A stretch of DNA of 58,462 bases from Flavobacteriaceae bacterium (GTDB lineage: Bacteria > Bacteroidota > Bacteroidia > Flavobacteriales > Flavobacteriaceae). The stretch lies in NCBI GenBank assembly GCA_017851655.1, contig JAFMMH010000003.1:1-58462 (forward strand), given 5' to 3'. Below, one piece after another: positions 46,302-55,781 of this stretch; the stretch's first letter is position 1; each line of letters begins with the position of its first letter. The notes beneath the pieces were generated by a model that searched no databases, was not told the origin of the DNA, and saw only the letters and a program-made list of their open reading frames with translations. The position numbers and the translations under genes are program-made.

Positions 46302-47483
46302 ATGCAATTCGAAGACACCAAAACCGCATATGCGTTGAAGTCGGACAAGGAACTGAAGAGGGCCCTTTTTCTATTTAAAGTTATTTCAAAAAAGAAAATT
46401 GTTCGTCTTGGGGGAGAATTAATTTTACTCGCCTTAAGATTAGGGCTTCCCCTAAATTCACTACTAAGAAGAACCGTTTACCAACAGTTTTGTGCAGGAA
46501 CAGAAGAACAGGATTCTATAAAAATCGTAAATGAATTGGCAAGCTTTAATGTAAAATCCTACATGCATTATGCAGCAGAAGGGCAAAAGTCTGAAGCTGG
46601 TATGGACCTCAACCTTGAAAAAATCATTGATACCCTTTTGATTGCATCAGAAAATAAGGCACTCCCATTTAGTGTATTTAAGCCAACAGGTTTGGGAAAA
46701 GTACTGCTTTTCGAGAAAAAAAGTGGAGGCATTGCATTCACTGAAAGTGAAAACTTGGCTTGGGAAAGAATGCTTGAGCGAATTCATAAATGCTGTTCTG
46801 TAGCAAAAAAGAATCGTATTCGTTTACTGATAGATGCTGAAGAATCATGGTTGCAAAAGGCCATAGATGATATTGCTCTGGATCTTATGAAACAGTATAA
46901 TAAAAAACAGCCATTAATATTTACCACGCTACAGATGTATCGAAAAGACAGGCTTGGTTATTTAAAAGAGCTGATGGACATCGCCAAAAATGAGGATTTT
47001 AAATTAGGGGTAAAACTGGTCAGAGGAGCCTATATGGAGAAAGAAAATGATCGCTCAAATCAGCGCGGTTATCCCTCTCCAATTTGTATTTCAAAAGAGG
47101 CTACAGACCTAAATTTCAACGCTGGGCTAGAAGAGATTCTCTCAAACCTAAACCTTTGTGAACTTTTTATTGGTACTCATAGTGAAGAGAGTGTCACAAG
47201 AGTTTTAAAATTTATGAAAGAAAATAAGCTTCCAGCTGATGACAGAAGAATTTGGTTTTCTCAATTGTATGGTATGGCAGACCATATTTCATTTAATATT
47301 GCAAATGCTGGCTATAATGTTATCAAATATGTGCCCTATGGGCCACTAAAAGAAGTTATTCCCTATCTGATTAGAAGAGCGGAAGAAAATACCTCAGTAC
47401 AAGGACAAACCCCAAGAGAATTGGAATTGATTCAAAAAGAACGACTAAGAAGAAGAAAAATTAAGGGCTCTCAAAAGAAATAA
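46302..47483 (+). CDS. Proline dehydrogenase
   Basis: 393 residues, the monofunctional PRODH barrel. RIRLLIDAEESWLQKAID, IFTTLQMYRKDRLGYLK, KLVRGAYMEKEND, FIGTHSEESV, WFSQLYGMADHISF and YVPYGPLKEVIPYLIRRAEEN are the FAD/substrate segments of the family. It oxidises proline to P5C and passes electrons to quinone. The start is the ATG at 46302 (MQFEDTKTAYALKSD); a TTG four codons upstream is less likely. Its 3' end overlaps the convergent small gene by 23 bases (47461-47483). P5C dehydrogenase is not in the window. Confidence 0.95.
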   Translation: MQFEDTKTAYALKSDKELKRALFLFKVISKKKIVRLGGELILLALRLGLPLNSLLRRTVYQQFCAGTEEQDSIKIVNELASFNVKSYMHYAAEGQKSEAGMDLNLEKIIDTLLIASENKALPFSVFKPTGLGKVLLFEKKSGGIAFTESENLAWERMLERIHKCCSVAKKNRIRLLIDAEESWLQKAIDDIALDLMKQYNKKQPLIFTTLQMYRKDRLGYLKELMDIAKNEDFKLGVKLVRGAYMEKENDRSNQRGYPSPICISKEATDLNFNAGLEEILSNLNLCELFIGTHSEESVTRVLKFMKENKLPADDRRIWFSQLYGMADHISFNIANAGYNVIKYVPYGPLKEVIPYLIRRAEENTSVQGQTPRELELIQKERLRRRKIKGSQKK

Positions 47484-47823
47484 TCTCGACGATTTTTGTA
47501 CAATTGGTAACCTTTAAAAAAGCCGTTTCACTTCTGTAGAGTTCAATATGATATAATCGACAAGAATCTCTTTTAGTATCACTTTTTGAAAAATCGATTG
47601 TTCCTTTTCGAATAGACTCTTTTACAATACTGTCTGTAAGTTGTGGAAATTGATCAATCACTTCCTGTGATATCACAATTTTCTTTTGCAATAAATTATC
47701 AATGACTCGAGCATTAGGGGTATAATTACAACTTGTCTTTTTACCATTTAAAATGAAAGCTAAAAGGATTAAACCAACGGAAAAACCTCCCAAATAATAA
47801 CCTAAACGATAGAGAACTTTCAT
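47461..47823 (-). CDS. Small membrane-anchored protein, unknown function
   Basis: 120 residues. One N-terminal membrane segment (MKVLYRLGYYLGGFSVGLILLAFIL) then a soluble part of about 90 residues: TSCNYTPNARVIDNLLQKK, FPQLTDSIVKESIRKGTIDF, YHIELYRSETAFLKVTNC. The soluble part may lie in the periplasm. I do not recognise it with confidence; small anchored proteins like this occur near porX in flavobacteria. The start is the ATG at 47823; an earlier in-frame TTG lies inside tsaE. It overlaps the proline dehydrogenase gene at its 3' end and follows tsaE after 4 bases, so it is likely in the porX-tsaE transcript. Confidence 0.72.
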   Translation of the reverse strand: MKVLYRLGYYLGGFSVGLILLAFILNGKKTSCNYTPNARVIDNLLQKKIVISQEVIDQFPQLTDSIVKESIRKGTIDFSKSDTKRDSCRLYHIELYRSETAFLKVTNCTKIVEIISFESP

Positions 47824-47827
47824 GTTT

Positions 47828-48238
47828 TTAAGAATTAATTTTTTCAAGTATTCGTGAATCTGAGGTCTCTTGGGTTAGGGTAAAATGATCGTATTTCAAC
47901 GGTAGGTGAGGGGCAACTTTCTCTCCCCATTCAACAAAACAAGGATAAGAAGAATCTAAATACTCCTCCAATCCAATATCTAAGGCTTCATCAGGATGAT
48001 TTAATCGATAAAAGTCAAAATGATAAATAGGTCCCAGATGTCCTTCATAGGTATTGATTATTGAAAAAGTAGGACTGTTTGCGGGATCCTTAACACCGAG
48101 AAATTTCACAGCAGCCGCTATTAGGGTAGTTTTACCCGCCCCCAGATCGCCGTCTATTCGAATTACCTTTGTTGGGCTATGTGCTATTAGCTGCTCAGCA
48201 ACACCTTCTAATTCAGCTAACGTAAAACTCAATTTCAT
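47828..48238 (-). CDS. tsaE: tRNA t6A37 threonylcarbamoyl-transfer ATPase TsaE
   Basis: 136-residue small P-loop ATPase of the t6A pathway, which works with TsaB and TsaD. RIDGDLGAGKTTLIAAAVK is the Walker A, NSPTFSIINTYEG the following loop, and IYHFDFYRLNHPDEALDIGLEEYL plus CFVEWGEKVAPHLP the conserved C-terminal half. It lies between porX (upstream, 15 bases) and a small anchored protein, so the three are probably co-transcribed; there is no obvious functional link between T9SS control and tRNA modification. Confidence 0.95.
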   Translation of the reverse strand: MKLSFTLAELEGVAEQLIAHSPTKVIRIDGDLGAGKTTLIAAAVKFLGVKDPANSPTFSIINTYEGHLGPIYHFDFYRLNHPDEALDIGLEEYLDSSYPCFVEWGEKVAPHLPLKYDHFTLTQETSDSRILEKINS

Positions 48239-48253
48239 GCTACAAAAGTAGGG

Positions 48254-49804
48254 CTATCGAGAGTTTAATACAACAAAAGGAATGATGATTTCTTCTAAAG
48301 ATACTCCGCCGTGCTGGAAGGTGTTTTTAAAAAGTTTCGCATATTGATTAAAGTTGTTTTTATAAATAAAATATGCATCACTTTTTGCGAAAACAAAACT
48401 ACTGTTAATCCCATAAAAGGAGGGCAACTGATAATCTTGAGGAGATTTACATGCAATAACATCTTTAGATTCATAGGTGAGGCTCTTTCCAGATTTATAT
48501 CGTAAATTAATACTGGTCTCTTTGTCTCCAATAACCTCGCTTGGATTTCCAACATTAATAGTACCATGATCCGTTGTAAGCAGGATTTTAAAGCCTAAGT
48601 CACAGCCTTTTTTAATTAAATCTTTTAAAGGGCTATTTTTGAACCAACTCAAAGTCAGTGAACGATAGGCTTTATTGTCTGGTGCCAATTCTTTAATGAC
48701 CTCCATCTCAGTTTTTGCATGAGAAATCATATCCACAAAGTTATAAACTACAGTCGTCAAGCCTTCATGGGTATGATTTTGTAGATTTTTAATCAATTGT
48801 TGACTCTGATTCAATTGTGTTATTTTATGATAACTAATAGGAAGTTCCATTCCTAAACGTTCACATTGTGCTTTTAAAAAATCTAACTCATGTACGTTTT
48901 TTCCTCCCTCATCAATGTCATTTTTCCACCATTGTGGAAATCTATTACTCATTTCTAAAGGGGTTAAACCAGCAAAAAAAGCATTTCTTGCATACTGAGT
49001 TGCTGTGGGTAAAATGCTAAAACAAGTTTCTTCTCGCGCTACTTTGCAATATTTTTTTAACTCAGGTTGAATTGTTCGCCATTGATCAAAACGCAGATTA
49101 TCAATCATCAAGAGAAGCGTAGGTTGATGCTTATTTAACTCCGGAAAAACAAATTTTCGAAAAACTTGATGGGAGAGAACAGGTCCCGAATTTCCTTTCA
49201 TCCAATTTTCATAGTACGTTTCTATAAACTTCGCAAATTGAATATTGGCTTCTTTCATTTGGGTCTCAAAAATTTCAAACATGCTTGAGTCTTCTAATGA
49301 TTCAAGTTCTAACTCCCAATACATTAATTTCTTAAAATGTTCTATCCAATCTTCATGAGTCACTAAGTTTGATAAAGACAGTGAAATTTCTTTGAATTGT
49401 TGCTGATAATTTTGAGTTGTTTTGTCTGCAATAAGTGTTTTGTGGTTGAGAATTTTTTTTAATGACAATAAAATCTGATTGGGATTAACAGGTTTTATCA
49501 AATAGTCTGAAATTTTGGCACCTATGGCTTCTTCCATAATATGTTCCTCTTCATTTTTGGTAATCATTACTACCGGCAAATCAGGATTTATATTTTTAAT
49601 TCCGTCAAGTGTTTCTAAGCCATTGAGTCCAGGCATATTTTCATCTAAAAGCACGATGTCAAAGGTCTCCTTTTGAATTAAATCCAAAGCATCTAGACCA
49701 TTAGTGCAAGGGCTTGTTTCATAGCCTCGTTCTTTAAGAAATAAAAAATGGGGTTTAAGCATTTCAATCTCATCATCAACCCATAAAACTTTGATCAAAT
49801 TCAT
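48254..49804 (-). CDS. porX: PorX, T9SS response regulator with PglZ domain
   Basis: 516 residues. The N-terminal receiver domain has the acidic pair Asp10-Asp11, the phospho-acceptor Asp54 in DIVLLDENMPG, the switch Thr in VVMITKNEEE and Lys in DYLIKPVNP. A helical linker (about 120-200) joins it to a PglZ domain (alkaline-phosphatase superfamily; LLLMIDNLRFDQWRTIQP, SILPTATQYARNAFFAGL, LLTTDHGTINVGNP), with Asp, Thr and His metal/catalytic positions visible. PorX is known to act with sensor PorY and an ECF sigma factor to control type IX secretion, and to hydrolyse oligonucleotides in its PglZ domain. The rest of T9SS lies elsewhere. It shares its start region with the divergent HD gene. 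Confidence 0.95.
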   Translation of the reverse strand: MNLIKVLWVDDEIEMLKPHFLFLKERGYETSPCTNGLDALDLIQKETFDIVLLDENMPGLNGLETLDGIKNINPDLPVVMITKNEEEHIMEEAIGAKISDYLIKPVNPNQILLSLKKILNHKTLIADKTTQNYQQQFKEISLSLSNLVTHEDWIEHFKKLMYWELELESLEDSSMFEIFETQMKEANIQFAKFIETYYENWMKGNSGPVLSHQVFRKFVFPELNKHQPTLLLMIDNLRFDQWRTIQPELKKYCKVAREETCFSILPTATQYARNAFFAGLTPLEMSNRFPQWWKNDIDEGGKNVHELDFLKAQCERLGMELPISYHKITQLNQSQQLIKNLQNHTHEGLTTVVYNFVDMISHAKTEMEVIKELAPDNKAYRSLTLSWFKNSPLKDLIKKGCDLGFKILLTTDHGTINVGNPSEVIGDKETSINLRYKSGKSLTYESKDVIACKSPQDYQLPSFYGINSSFVFAKSDAYFIYKNNFNQYAKLFKNTFQHGGVSLEEIIIPFVVLNSR

Positions 49805-49808
49805 TTAG

Positions 49809-49816
49809 TATCTTTG
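49809..49816 (+). promoter_or_regulatory. -7 element of the HD gene
   Basis: TATCTTTG, a full TANNTTTG match, 10 bases before the ATG at 49826. It lies 5 bases from the start codon of the divergent porX gene (49802-49804). Confidence 0.5.
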
Positions 49817-49825
49817 TTAAAATTT

Positions 49826-51064
49826 ATGGCGAATCTGGTGCACCGTAAGAATACTTTATTTAACGACCCAATTTATGGATTTATTGCCATAGAAACTGAT
49901 TTGATTTTAAATCTGATCAATCACCCATTTTTTCAAAGACTGAGACGTATCTCTCAGATGGGACTTTCTAGCTTAGTTTATCCAGGTGCACATCACACTC
50001 GTTTTGAACACGCAATTGGCGCAATGCATGTCATGCAAAAGGCTATTGAAGTCTTAAAAAGCAAAGGAATCGAAATAAGCTCCGCTGAAAAAGAGGCGAT
50101 GCAGATTGCAATTTTACTTCACGATATAGGTCATGGCCCATTCTCGCATGCTACAGAAAAAGCGCTTCTTAAAGGGGTAAGTCATGAAACGATCTCTTTA
50201 AGGGTTATGTCCATTCTTAATGATCATTTTGAGGGGAAACTTAGTCTTGCTTATCAAATTTTTACTGGAAAATACCACAGGAAATTTATGTACCAATTGG
50301 TTTCAGGACAAGTGGATGTAGATCGATTGGATTATCTTAAAAGAGATAGTTTTTATACTGGTGTTACAGAAGGAAATATCAATACCGATAGGATAATCGC
50401 AATGATGAATGTCCAAGAAGAACGATTGGTTTTTGAAAGTAAAGCAATACATTCTCTTGAAAAATTTCTACTAGCTAGAAGACTTATGTACTGGCAAGTG
50501 TATCTTCATAAAACAAGTTTAGTTGCTGAAATTCTTCTAGTAAAAACCTTCGAACGTTTTCAATTTTTAGTTGATCATAAAAAAGAAGTACTTGAAGACA
50601 ATCATATTTTGTACCCTTTTTTGAATTCCAACCTGCATGGTGAACTCAGCATCGATCTCTTAAATCATTATTTGACTTTAGACGATGCGGATGTTTTACA
50701 ACTTCTAAAAAGTTGGAGGCAAAATTCTGATGAAGTACTCCGAACCCTTTCCGATCAATTAATCAACAGACGTTTGCCGAAAATAAAAATTCAAGAAAAA
50801 GTGTTTTCTAAAGATGAAATTGAAAAAAAGAAAAAGCATTTAGATTCACTTTTCTTTGAAAAAAATGCAGAAAATGACTTTGTCTTTAGTGGAACTATAT
50901 CCAACCAGACCTATACGTCTGATGAATCTCAAATTATTATTCTAGATCGGAATGGGAATGTATTTCCTATCAGCGAGAGAATACAATATCTAGATTTCAA
51001 ACAATTTTCTACCCCAGTTGTGAAGCATTATTTGTGTTATCCAAAGCCATATAATTCCGTATAA
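49826..51064 (+). CDS. HD-domain phosphohydrolase (dGTPase-like)
   Basis: 412 residues. HD superfamily metal motif: HHTRFEHAIGAMHVM (His), ILLHDIGHGPFSHATEKAL (His-Asp), and QVDVDRLDYLKRDSFYTGV (Asp). The pattern resembles YdhJ/SAMHD1-type triphosphohydrolases. The C-terminal 150 residues are a separate, mixed domain. The start is the ATG at 49826 (MANLVHRKNTLFNDPIYGF); an upstream TTG four codons earlier overlaps the -7 element. A deoxynucleotide substrate is family knowledge. It is followed after 17 bases by lpxD, which has its own promoter. Confidence 0.9.
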   Translation: MANLVHRKNTLFNDPIYGFIAIETDLILNLINHPFFQRLRRISQMGLSSLVYPGAHHTRFEHAIGAMHVMQKAIEVLKSKGIEISSAEKEAMQIAILLHDIGHGPFSHATEKALLKGVSHETISLRVMSILNDHFEGKLSLAYQIFTGKYHRKFMYQLVSGQVDVDRLDYLKRDSFYTGVTEGNINTDRIIAMMNVQEERLVFESKAIHSLEKFLLARRLMYWQVYLHKTSLVAEILLVKTFERFQFLVDHKKEVLEDNHILYPFLNSNLHGELSIDLLNHYLTLDDADVLQLLKSWRQNSDEVLRTLSDQLINRRLPKIKIQEKVFSKDEIEKKKKHLDSLFFEKNAENDFVFSGTISNQTYTSDESQIIILDRNGNVFPISERIQYLDFKQFSTPVVKHYLCYPKPYNSV

Positions 51065-51069
51065 ATCCC

Positions 51070-51077
51070 TATTTTTG
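51070..51077 (+). promoter_or_regulatory. -7 element of lpxD
   Basis: TATTTTTG, full TANNTTTG match, last G at 51077 and ATG at 51082. That is 5 bases, the same distance as from the -7 G to the SRP RNA 5' end, so the transcript should begin at the A of the ATG. Confidence 0.6.
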
Positions 51078-51081
51078 CACG

Positions 51082-52101
51082 ATGGATTTTACTGCCTTAG
51101 AAATCGCAAAAAAACTTAACGGATCCCTAGTTGGAAATTCTGACCTACTCATAGACAGTCTTTCCAAAATTGAAGACGCCCAGGAGGGATCACTCTCTTT
51201 TTTAGCTCACAGTAAATATTTCAAATATTTGGATAAAACCAAAGCTAGTGTAGTCCTTGTTTCAAAAAGCTTAGAAGTTCCTCAAAATATAACAACCACA
51301 CTTATAAAGGTTGATGATGCTTATTCAGCATTCACCCAATTGATGATTGAATGGTCAAAGAGTATCGCATTAAAAGAAAAAGGGATCCATCAAACTGCTG
51401 TAGTAGCTTCTTCAGCTCAATTGGCTGATGATGTGTTTTTAGGTCCTCATGTATGTGTCGGATCAAATACAGTAATCGAAGCAGGTGTTCAAATCCATGC
51501 TCACAGTATAATTGGTTCGAATGTCCGTATTCAAAAAAATAGTTTGTTGCATCCAAGAGTCACTCTCTTAGATCAAACAGAAATCGGAGGCCATTGCATT
51601 CTTCATTCTGGAGTTGTTATAGGTTCAGATGGTTTTGGTTTTGCTCCTCAGGGTAAAGATGGCTATTTAAAAATCCCCCAATTAGGAAAAGTAATTGTCC
51701 AAGATCATGTAGAAATTGGGGCAAATACAACCATTGATAGAGCTACTTTAGGAGCTACATTAATAAAAAAAGGAGTTAAATTAGATAACTTAGTGCAAAT
51801 TGCACACAATGTAGAAATTGGAGAACATACTGTGATTGCAGCTCAAACAGGAATTGCAGGATCTGCCAAAGTAGGATCACATTGTGTCATTGGAGGTCAA
51901 GTAGGAATAGCTGGGCATATTACTTTGGGTGATCGCGTTCAAATCCAGGGACAAACGGGAGTAATTAAAGATATTCCGGATGGAGCAGTAATTCAAGGAA
52001 CACCTGCAATTGATTATAAATCGTATTATAAATCATATTCAATATTTAAACAGCTGCCTTCTGTAGAATCTCGATTATCTAGATTAGAAAAAAATAAATA
52101 G
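51082..52101 (+). CDS. lpxD: UDP-3-O-acylglucosamine N-acyltransferase LpxD
   Basis: Third lipid A enzyme, adding a hydroxyacyl chain to UDP-3-O-acylglucosamine. Length is 339 residues. An N-terminal uridine-binding domain (about 1-100) precedes a left-handed beta-helix of hexapeptide repeats (about 105-310), with the catalytic His in NLVQIAHNVEIGEHTVIAAQ. The C-terminal helix ends RLSRLEKNK. The gene heads the lpxD, lpxC-fabZ, lpxA series; lpxC follows after 1 base. The -7 element is 5 bases before the ATG, so translation probably begins leaderless. Confidence 0.96.
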   Translation: MDFTALEIAKKLNGSLVGNSDLLIDSLSKIEDAQEGSLSFLAHSKYFKYLDKTKASVVLVSKSLEVPQNITTTLIKVDDAYSAFTQLMIEWSKSIALKEKGIHQTAVVASSAQLADDVFLGPHVCVGSNTVIEAGVQIHAHSIIGSNVRIQKNSLLHPRVTLLDQTEIGGHCILHSGVVIGSDGFGFAPQGKDGYLKIPQLGKVIVQDHVEIGANTTIDRATLGATLIKKGVKLDNLVQIAHNVEIGEHTVIAAQTGIAGSAKVGSHCVIGGQVGIAGHITLGDRVQIQGQTGVIKDIPDGAVIQGTPAIDYKSYYKSYSIFKQLPSVESRLSRLEKNK

Positions 52102-52102
52102 T

Positions 52103-53506
52103 ATGATAAAAAAAATAATTCCTCAACAAACTCTGGCGAAGCCTGTCAATCTTCAAGGAGTAGGCTTGCATAGTGGAAAACAGATTGAACTTATCCTAAA
52201 TCCTGCACCAGAAAATTCAGGGATCAAATTTATCCGTACGGATTTAGATCCCGTAGTTGAAATCCCTGCTTTAGCAAATTTCGTATCAAAAACAGATCGG
52301 AGTACACTGCTCCTAAAAGAAAATGTAGAAATTCAAACTACCGAGCACTTATTAGCTGCTCTTGCTGGGAGTTCTATACACAATTGTACTATTGAAATCA
52401 ATGGTGCTGAGCTCCCAATTTTAGACGGCTCTTCGAAACCTTATTGTGATGCTATCCAAAAAGCTGGAGTCGTTTCTCAAAATGAATTACAAGAAGTTTT
52501 TGTTTTTCAAGAAATCATGGAGTTTAAAGATCCGGAAACGGGTAGTGAAATTTTAATATTGCCTGCAGAGCAAACATCATTCAGCGTAATGATTGATTTT
52601 GAAACCACCGTTCTTGGAACTCAAAATGCAACACTTGAAAATATTGAAGATTTTGCAGATCAAATTGCTCCTGCACGAACATTTAGTTTTCTTCATGAAT
52701 TGGAACAGCTATTAGATCACGGCCTTATCAAAGGTGGAGATTTAAATAATGCGATTGTTTATGTAGATCAACCCCTGGCAAATGCCAATATGGATCGCCT
52801 TCTAAAAGCCTTTGGAAAGGACAAAATTTCAGTTAAACCAAACGGAATTTTAGATAACCTAAAGCTCAACTATACAAATGAAGCTGCTAGGCATAAGCTT
52901 TTAGACTTGATTGGTGATTTAGCTTTGGCAGGGATGCCTATACAAGGGAAAATTATTGCAACAAAACCTGGCCATAAAATCAACACAAATTTGGCCAAAG
53001 AGATCGTGCAGACAATTAAGATAAAGAAAAAGGCACCTGCTCCAGTAGTTGATTTTAATAAGCCACCTGTGATGGATGTTAATCAAATCATGGACATGTT
53101 ACCCCACCGACCGCCATTCTTACTTGTAGATAAGATTTTAGAGCTTTCGGATAAACATGTTGTTGGATTAAAAAACGTCACCATGAATGAGTCCTTTTTC
53201 CAAGGTCATTTTCCTGGTGCCCCCGTTATGCCGGGTGTCCTTCAGATTGAATCCATGGCACAAGCAGGAGGAGTTCTCGTTTTGAGTACTGTTCCAGACC
53301 CAGAGAATTATCTTACTTTTTTCATGAAAATTGATAATGTAAAATTCAAAAAACCCGTTTACCCTGGTGATACTTTAATTTTTAAATTAGAACTTTTAAC
53401 CCCAATACGACGCGGTATTTGTAATATGAGAGGCTATGCTTTTGTTAACGATCAACTTGTAAGTGAAGGTGATCTTATGGCACAAATCTCAAGAAGAAAA
53501 ACATAA
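52103..53506 (+). CDS. LpxC-FabZ fusion
   Basis: 467 residues with two enzymes. Residues about 1-305 are UDP-3-O-acyl-N-acetylglucosamine deacetylase (LpxC), Zn-dependent; TTEHLLAALAGSSIHNCTIEI holds a metal His, and KLNYTNEAARHKLLDLIGDLAL holds the late His-Lys-x-x-Asp metal site. Residues about 325-467 are 3-hydroxyacyl-ACP dehydratase (FabZ), with MDVNQIMDMLPHRPPFLLVD containing the catalytic His and QGHFPGAPVMPGVLQIE containing the catalytic Glu. The fusion couples lipid A deacetylation to hydroxyacyl-ACP supply, a known Bacteroidetes arrangement. lpxA follows after 2 bases. Confidence 0.96.
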   Translation: MIKKIIPQQTLAKPVNLQGVGLHSGKQIELILNPAPENSGIKFIRTDLDPVVEIPALANFVSKTDRSTLLLKENVEIQTTEHLLAALAGSSIHNCTIEINGAELPILDGSSKPYCDAIQKAGVVSQNELQEVFVFQEIMEFKDPETGSEILILPAEQTSFSVMIDFETTVLGTQNATLENIEDFADQIAPARTFSFLHELEQLLDHGLIKGGDLNNAIVYVDQPLANANMDRLLKAFGKDKISVKPNGILDNLKLNYTNEAARHKLLDLIGDLALAGMPIQGKIIATKPGHKINTNLAKEIVQTIKIKKKAPAPVVDFNKPPVMDVNQIMDMLPHRPPFLLVDKILELSDKHVVGLKNVTMNESFFQGHFPGAPVMPGVLQIESMAQAGGVLVLSTVPDPENYLTFFMKIDNVKFKKPVYPGDTLIFKLELLTPIRRGICNMRGYAFVNDQLVSEGDLMAQISRRKT

Positions 53507-53508
53507 AT

Positions 53509-54294
53509 ATGTCACAACCCTTAGCTTATATTCATCCGAATGCAAAGATTGGCTCCAATGTAGTTATAGATCCATTTGTTACTATTCAAGACGACGTAGT
53601 GATAGGAAAGAACACATGGATTGGTTCTAATGTTACCATTATGGAAGGTGCTCGTATTGGAGATCATTGTAAAATTTTTCCTGGAGCAGTCATCAGTGCA
53701 ATTCCGCAAGATTTGAAATTTAAAGGAGAGCATTCTCTCGCAATAATTGGAGATCATACTGTTATTCGGGAATGTGTTACCATTAATAGAGGAACTAATT
53801 CTACTGGAAAAACTGAAATTGGAACGAACTGTCTCCTAATGGCCTACACCCATATTGCACACGACTGTCTGATAGGCAATCACTGTATCTTTTCTAACAA
53901 CAGTACATTGGCGGGACATATTACTATTGGGAATTATGTTGTTCTTGCAGGGCTTACAGCCATTCAACAATTTTGTAGTATTGGAGATTTTGCTTTTATA
54001 TCAGGGGGATCTTTAGTTAGAAAAGATATTCCTCCTTATGTCAAAGTCGCACGGGAACCCTTAATCTTCACCGGAATAAATTCCATTGGGATGAAACGTA
54101 ATGGACTCGAAGAAAAACAAATTCTTCATATAGAAGAAATCTATAAAGTTTTATTTAAAAGCAAGTTAAATATATCCCAAGCACTCAAAATAATTGAAAC
54201 AGAGATAGAACCTACAGAAATTAGAAATTCGATTTTACAATTCATCAAAAAATCAAAACATGGAATTGTAAGAGGGTACGATCAAAAAAGTTAA
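53509..54294 (+). CDS. lpxA: UDP-N-acetylglucosamine acyltransferase LpxA
   Basis: First lipid A step: transfers a hydroxyacyl chain to UDP-GlcNAc. Length is 261 residues. Left-handed beta-helix (IGSNVVIDPFVTIQDDVVIG, IRECVTINRGTNSTG) with the catalytic His in MAYTHIAHDCLIGNHC and a conserved C-terminal helical domain (KRNGLEEKQILHIEEIYKVL). It immediately follows the fused lpxC-fabZ gene, so the enzymes for the first committed lipid A steps are together. Confidence 0.96.
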   Translation: MSQPLAYIHPNAKIGSNVVIDPFVTIQDDVVIGKNTWIGSNVTIMEGARIGDHCKIFPGAVISAIPQDLKFKGEHSLAIIGDHTVIRECVTINRGTNSTGKTEIGTNCLLMAYTHIAHDCLIGNHCIFSNNSTLAGHITIGNYVVLAGLTAIQQFCSIGDFAFISGGSLVRKDIPPYVKVAREPLIFTGINSIGMKRNGLEEKQILHIEEIYKVLFKSKLNISQALKIIETEIEPTEIRNSILQFIKKSKHGIVRGYDQKS

Positions 54295-54307
54295 ATTTGA
54301 AAATTAT

Positions 54308-54874
54308 ATGGCATCAACATCAGATATTAGAAAGGGCTTGTGCATAAAGTACAATAACGATATTTATAAAATTATAGAATTTTTACATGTCAAACCCGGT
54401 AAAGGTCCCGCTTTTGTTAGAACTAAACTCAGAAGTGTCACCTCCGGAAAAGTATTGGACAATACCTTCTCTGCTGGACACAAGATTGAAGATATTCGTG
54501 TAGAAACGCAAAAATACCAATTCCTTTACAGCGAAGGAGATCAGTTTCATTTTATGAATACCGATGATTATAATCAAATCAGTGTCGATAAAAAAATCAT
54601 GGATGCTCCAGAACTTTTAAAAGAAGGAGAGATTGTATCCATCTCTATCAACTCTGAGGATGGTTTGCCTCTGTCTGCAGATATGCCAGCTAGTGTAGTT
54701 TTAGAAGTGACTCATACAGAACCTGGAGTAAAAGGAAATACTGCAACCAATGCCACGAAACCAGCAACTGTAGAAACAGGAGCAATTATCAATGTTCCGC
54801 TATTCATTAATGAAGGAGACAAAATTAAGGTAGATACCGAAAAAGGAAGCTATAACGAACGAGTAAAAGAATAA
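54308..54874 (+). CDS. efp: Elongation factor P
   Basis: 188 residues. Relieves ribosome stalling at polyproline. KOW-like domain I with the loop [18 protein letters not shown], whose tip residue Lys32 is where modifications occur in other species, domain II with TTDDYNQI-like elements ([14 protein letters not shown]) and C-terminal domain III with [21 protein letters not shown]. The start [15 protein letters not shown] is usual. A modification enzyme is not seen in the window. Confidence 0.96.
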   Translation: MASTSDIRKGLCIKYNNDIYKIIEFLHVKPGKGPAFVRTKLRSVTSGKVLDNTFSAGHKIEDIRVETQKYQFLYSEGDQFHFMNTDDYNQISVDKKIMDAPELLKEGEIVSISINSEDGLPLSADMPASVVLEVTHTEPGVKGNTATNATKPATVETGAIINVPLFINEGDKIKVDTEKGSYNERVKE

Positions 54875-54900
54875 AAAAACAAATTGAGATAAAAGATACT

Positions 54901-55773
54901 ATGAGTGTACTTGTAAATAAAGAGTCAAAAATCATTGTTCAAGGATTTACTGGGAGTGAAGGAACATTCCATGCAACCCAGATGATAGAATACGGAACCA
55001 ATATTGTGGGTGGGGTAACTCCTGGTAAAGGAGGTCAAACCCATCTAGATAAACCTGTTTTTAATTCTGTAGCAGAAGCTGTCGAAAAAGCAGGAGCAGA
55101 TACTACTATAATTTTTGTTCCACCAGCATTTGCTGCAGACGCTATTATGGAAGCTGCTGAAGCTGGCATAAAAGTAATCATTACCATTACTGAAGGAATT
55201 CCAGTAAATGATATGACCAAAGCATTTCAGTATGTTAATGCTAAAGGAGCAACGCTTATAGGACCTAACTGTCCAGGAGTAATTACTCCAGAGGAGGCAA
55301 AAGTTGGGATCATGCCTGGTTTTGTATTTAAAAAAGGAACAGTTGGAATTGTTTCCAAATCTGGAACCTTAACCTATGAAGCCTCTGATCAAGTAGTCAG
55401 TCAAGGTTTAGGAATATCTACTGCAATTGGAATTGGTGGTGACCCCATCATCGGGACAACAACTAAGGATGCTGTTGAGCTTTTTATGAATGACCCTGAG
55501 ACTGAATGTATCGTCATGATAGGAGAGATAGGAGGGCAACTTGAAGCAGATGCAGCCAAATGGATCAAAGAAACTGGAAATAAAAAACCTGTTGTAGGTT
55601 TTATAGCTGGTGAAACTGCTCCCAAAGGAAGAACAATGGGTCATGCAGGAGCTATAGTTGGCGGAAGTGAAGATACTGCTGAAGCAAAAAAACGAATCAT
55701 GCGAGAATGTGGAATTCATGTTGTAGATTCTCCAGCACAAATTGGTGCAAAGGTAGCAGAGGTAATGTCATAA
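54901..55773 (+). CDS. sucD: Succinyl-CoA synthetase alpha subunit
   Basis: 290 residues. TCA-cycle enzyme linking succinyl-CoA breakdown to ATP/GTP formation. CoA-binding [19 protein letters not shown] near the N-terminus, [36 protein letters not shown], and the phosphorylated histidine in [13 protein letters not shown]. The beta subunit (sucC) is not adjacent, unlike in many Proteobacteria. It sits between efp and fabG on one strand. Confidence 0.96.
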   Translation: MSVLVNKESKIIVQGFTGSEGTFHATQMIEYGTNIVGGVTPGKGGQTHLDKPVFNSVAEAVEKAGADTTIIFVPPAFAADAIMEAAEAGIKVIITITEGIPVNDMTKAFQYVNAKGATLIGPNCPGVITPEEAKVGIMPGFVFKKGTVGIVSKSGTLTYEASDQVVSQGLGISTAIGIGGDPIIGTTTKDAVELFMNDPETECIVMIGEIGGQLEADAAKWIKETGNKKPVVGFIAGETAPKGRTMGHAGAIVGGSEDTAEAKKRIMRECGIHVVDSPAQIGAKVAEVMS

Positions 55774-55781
55774 TTGAAACT

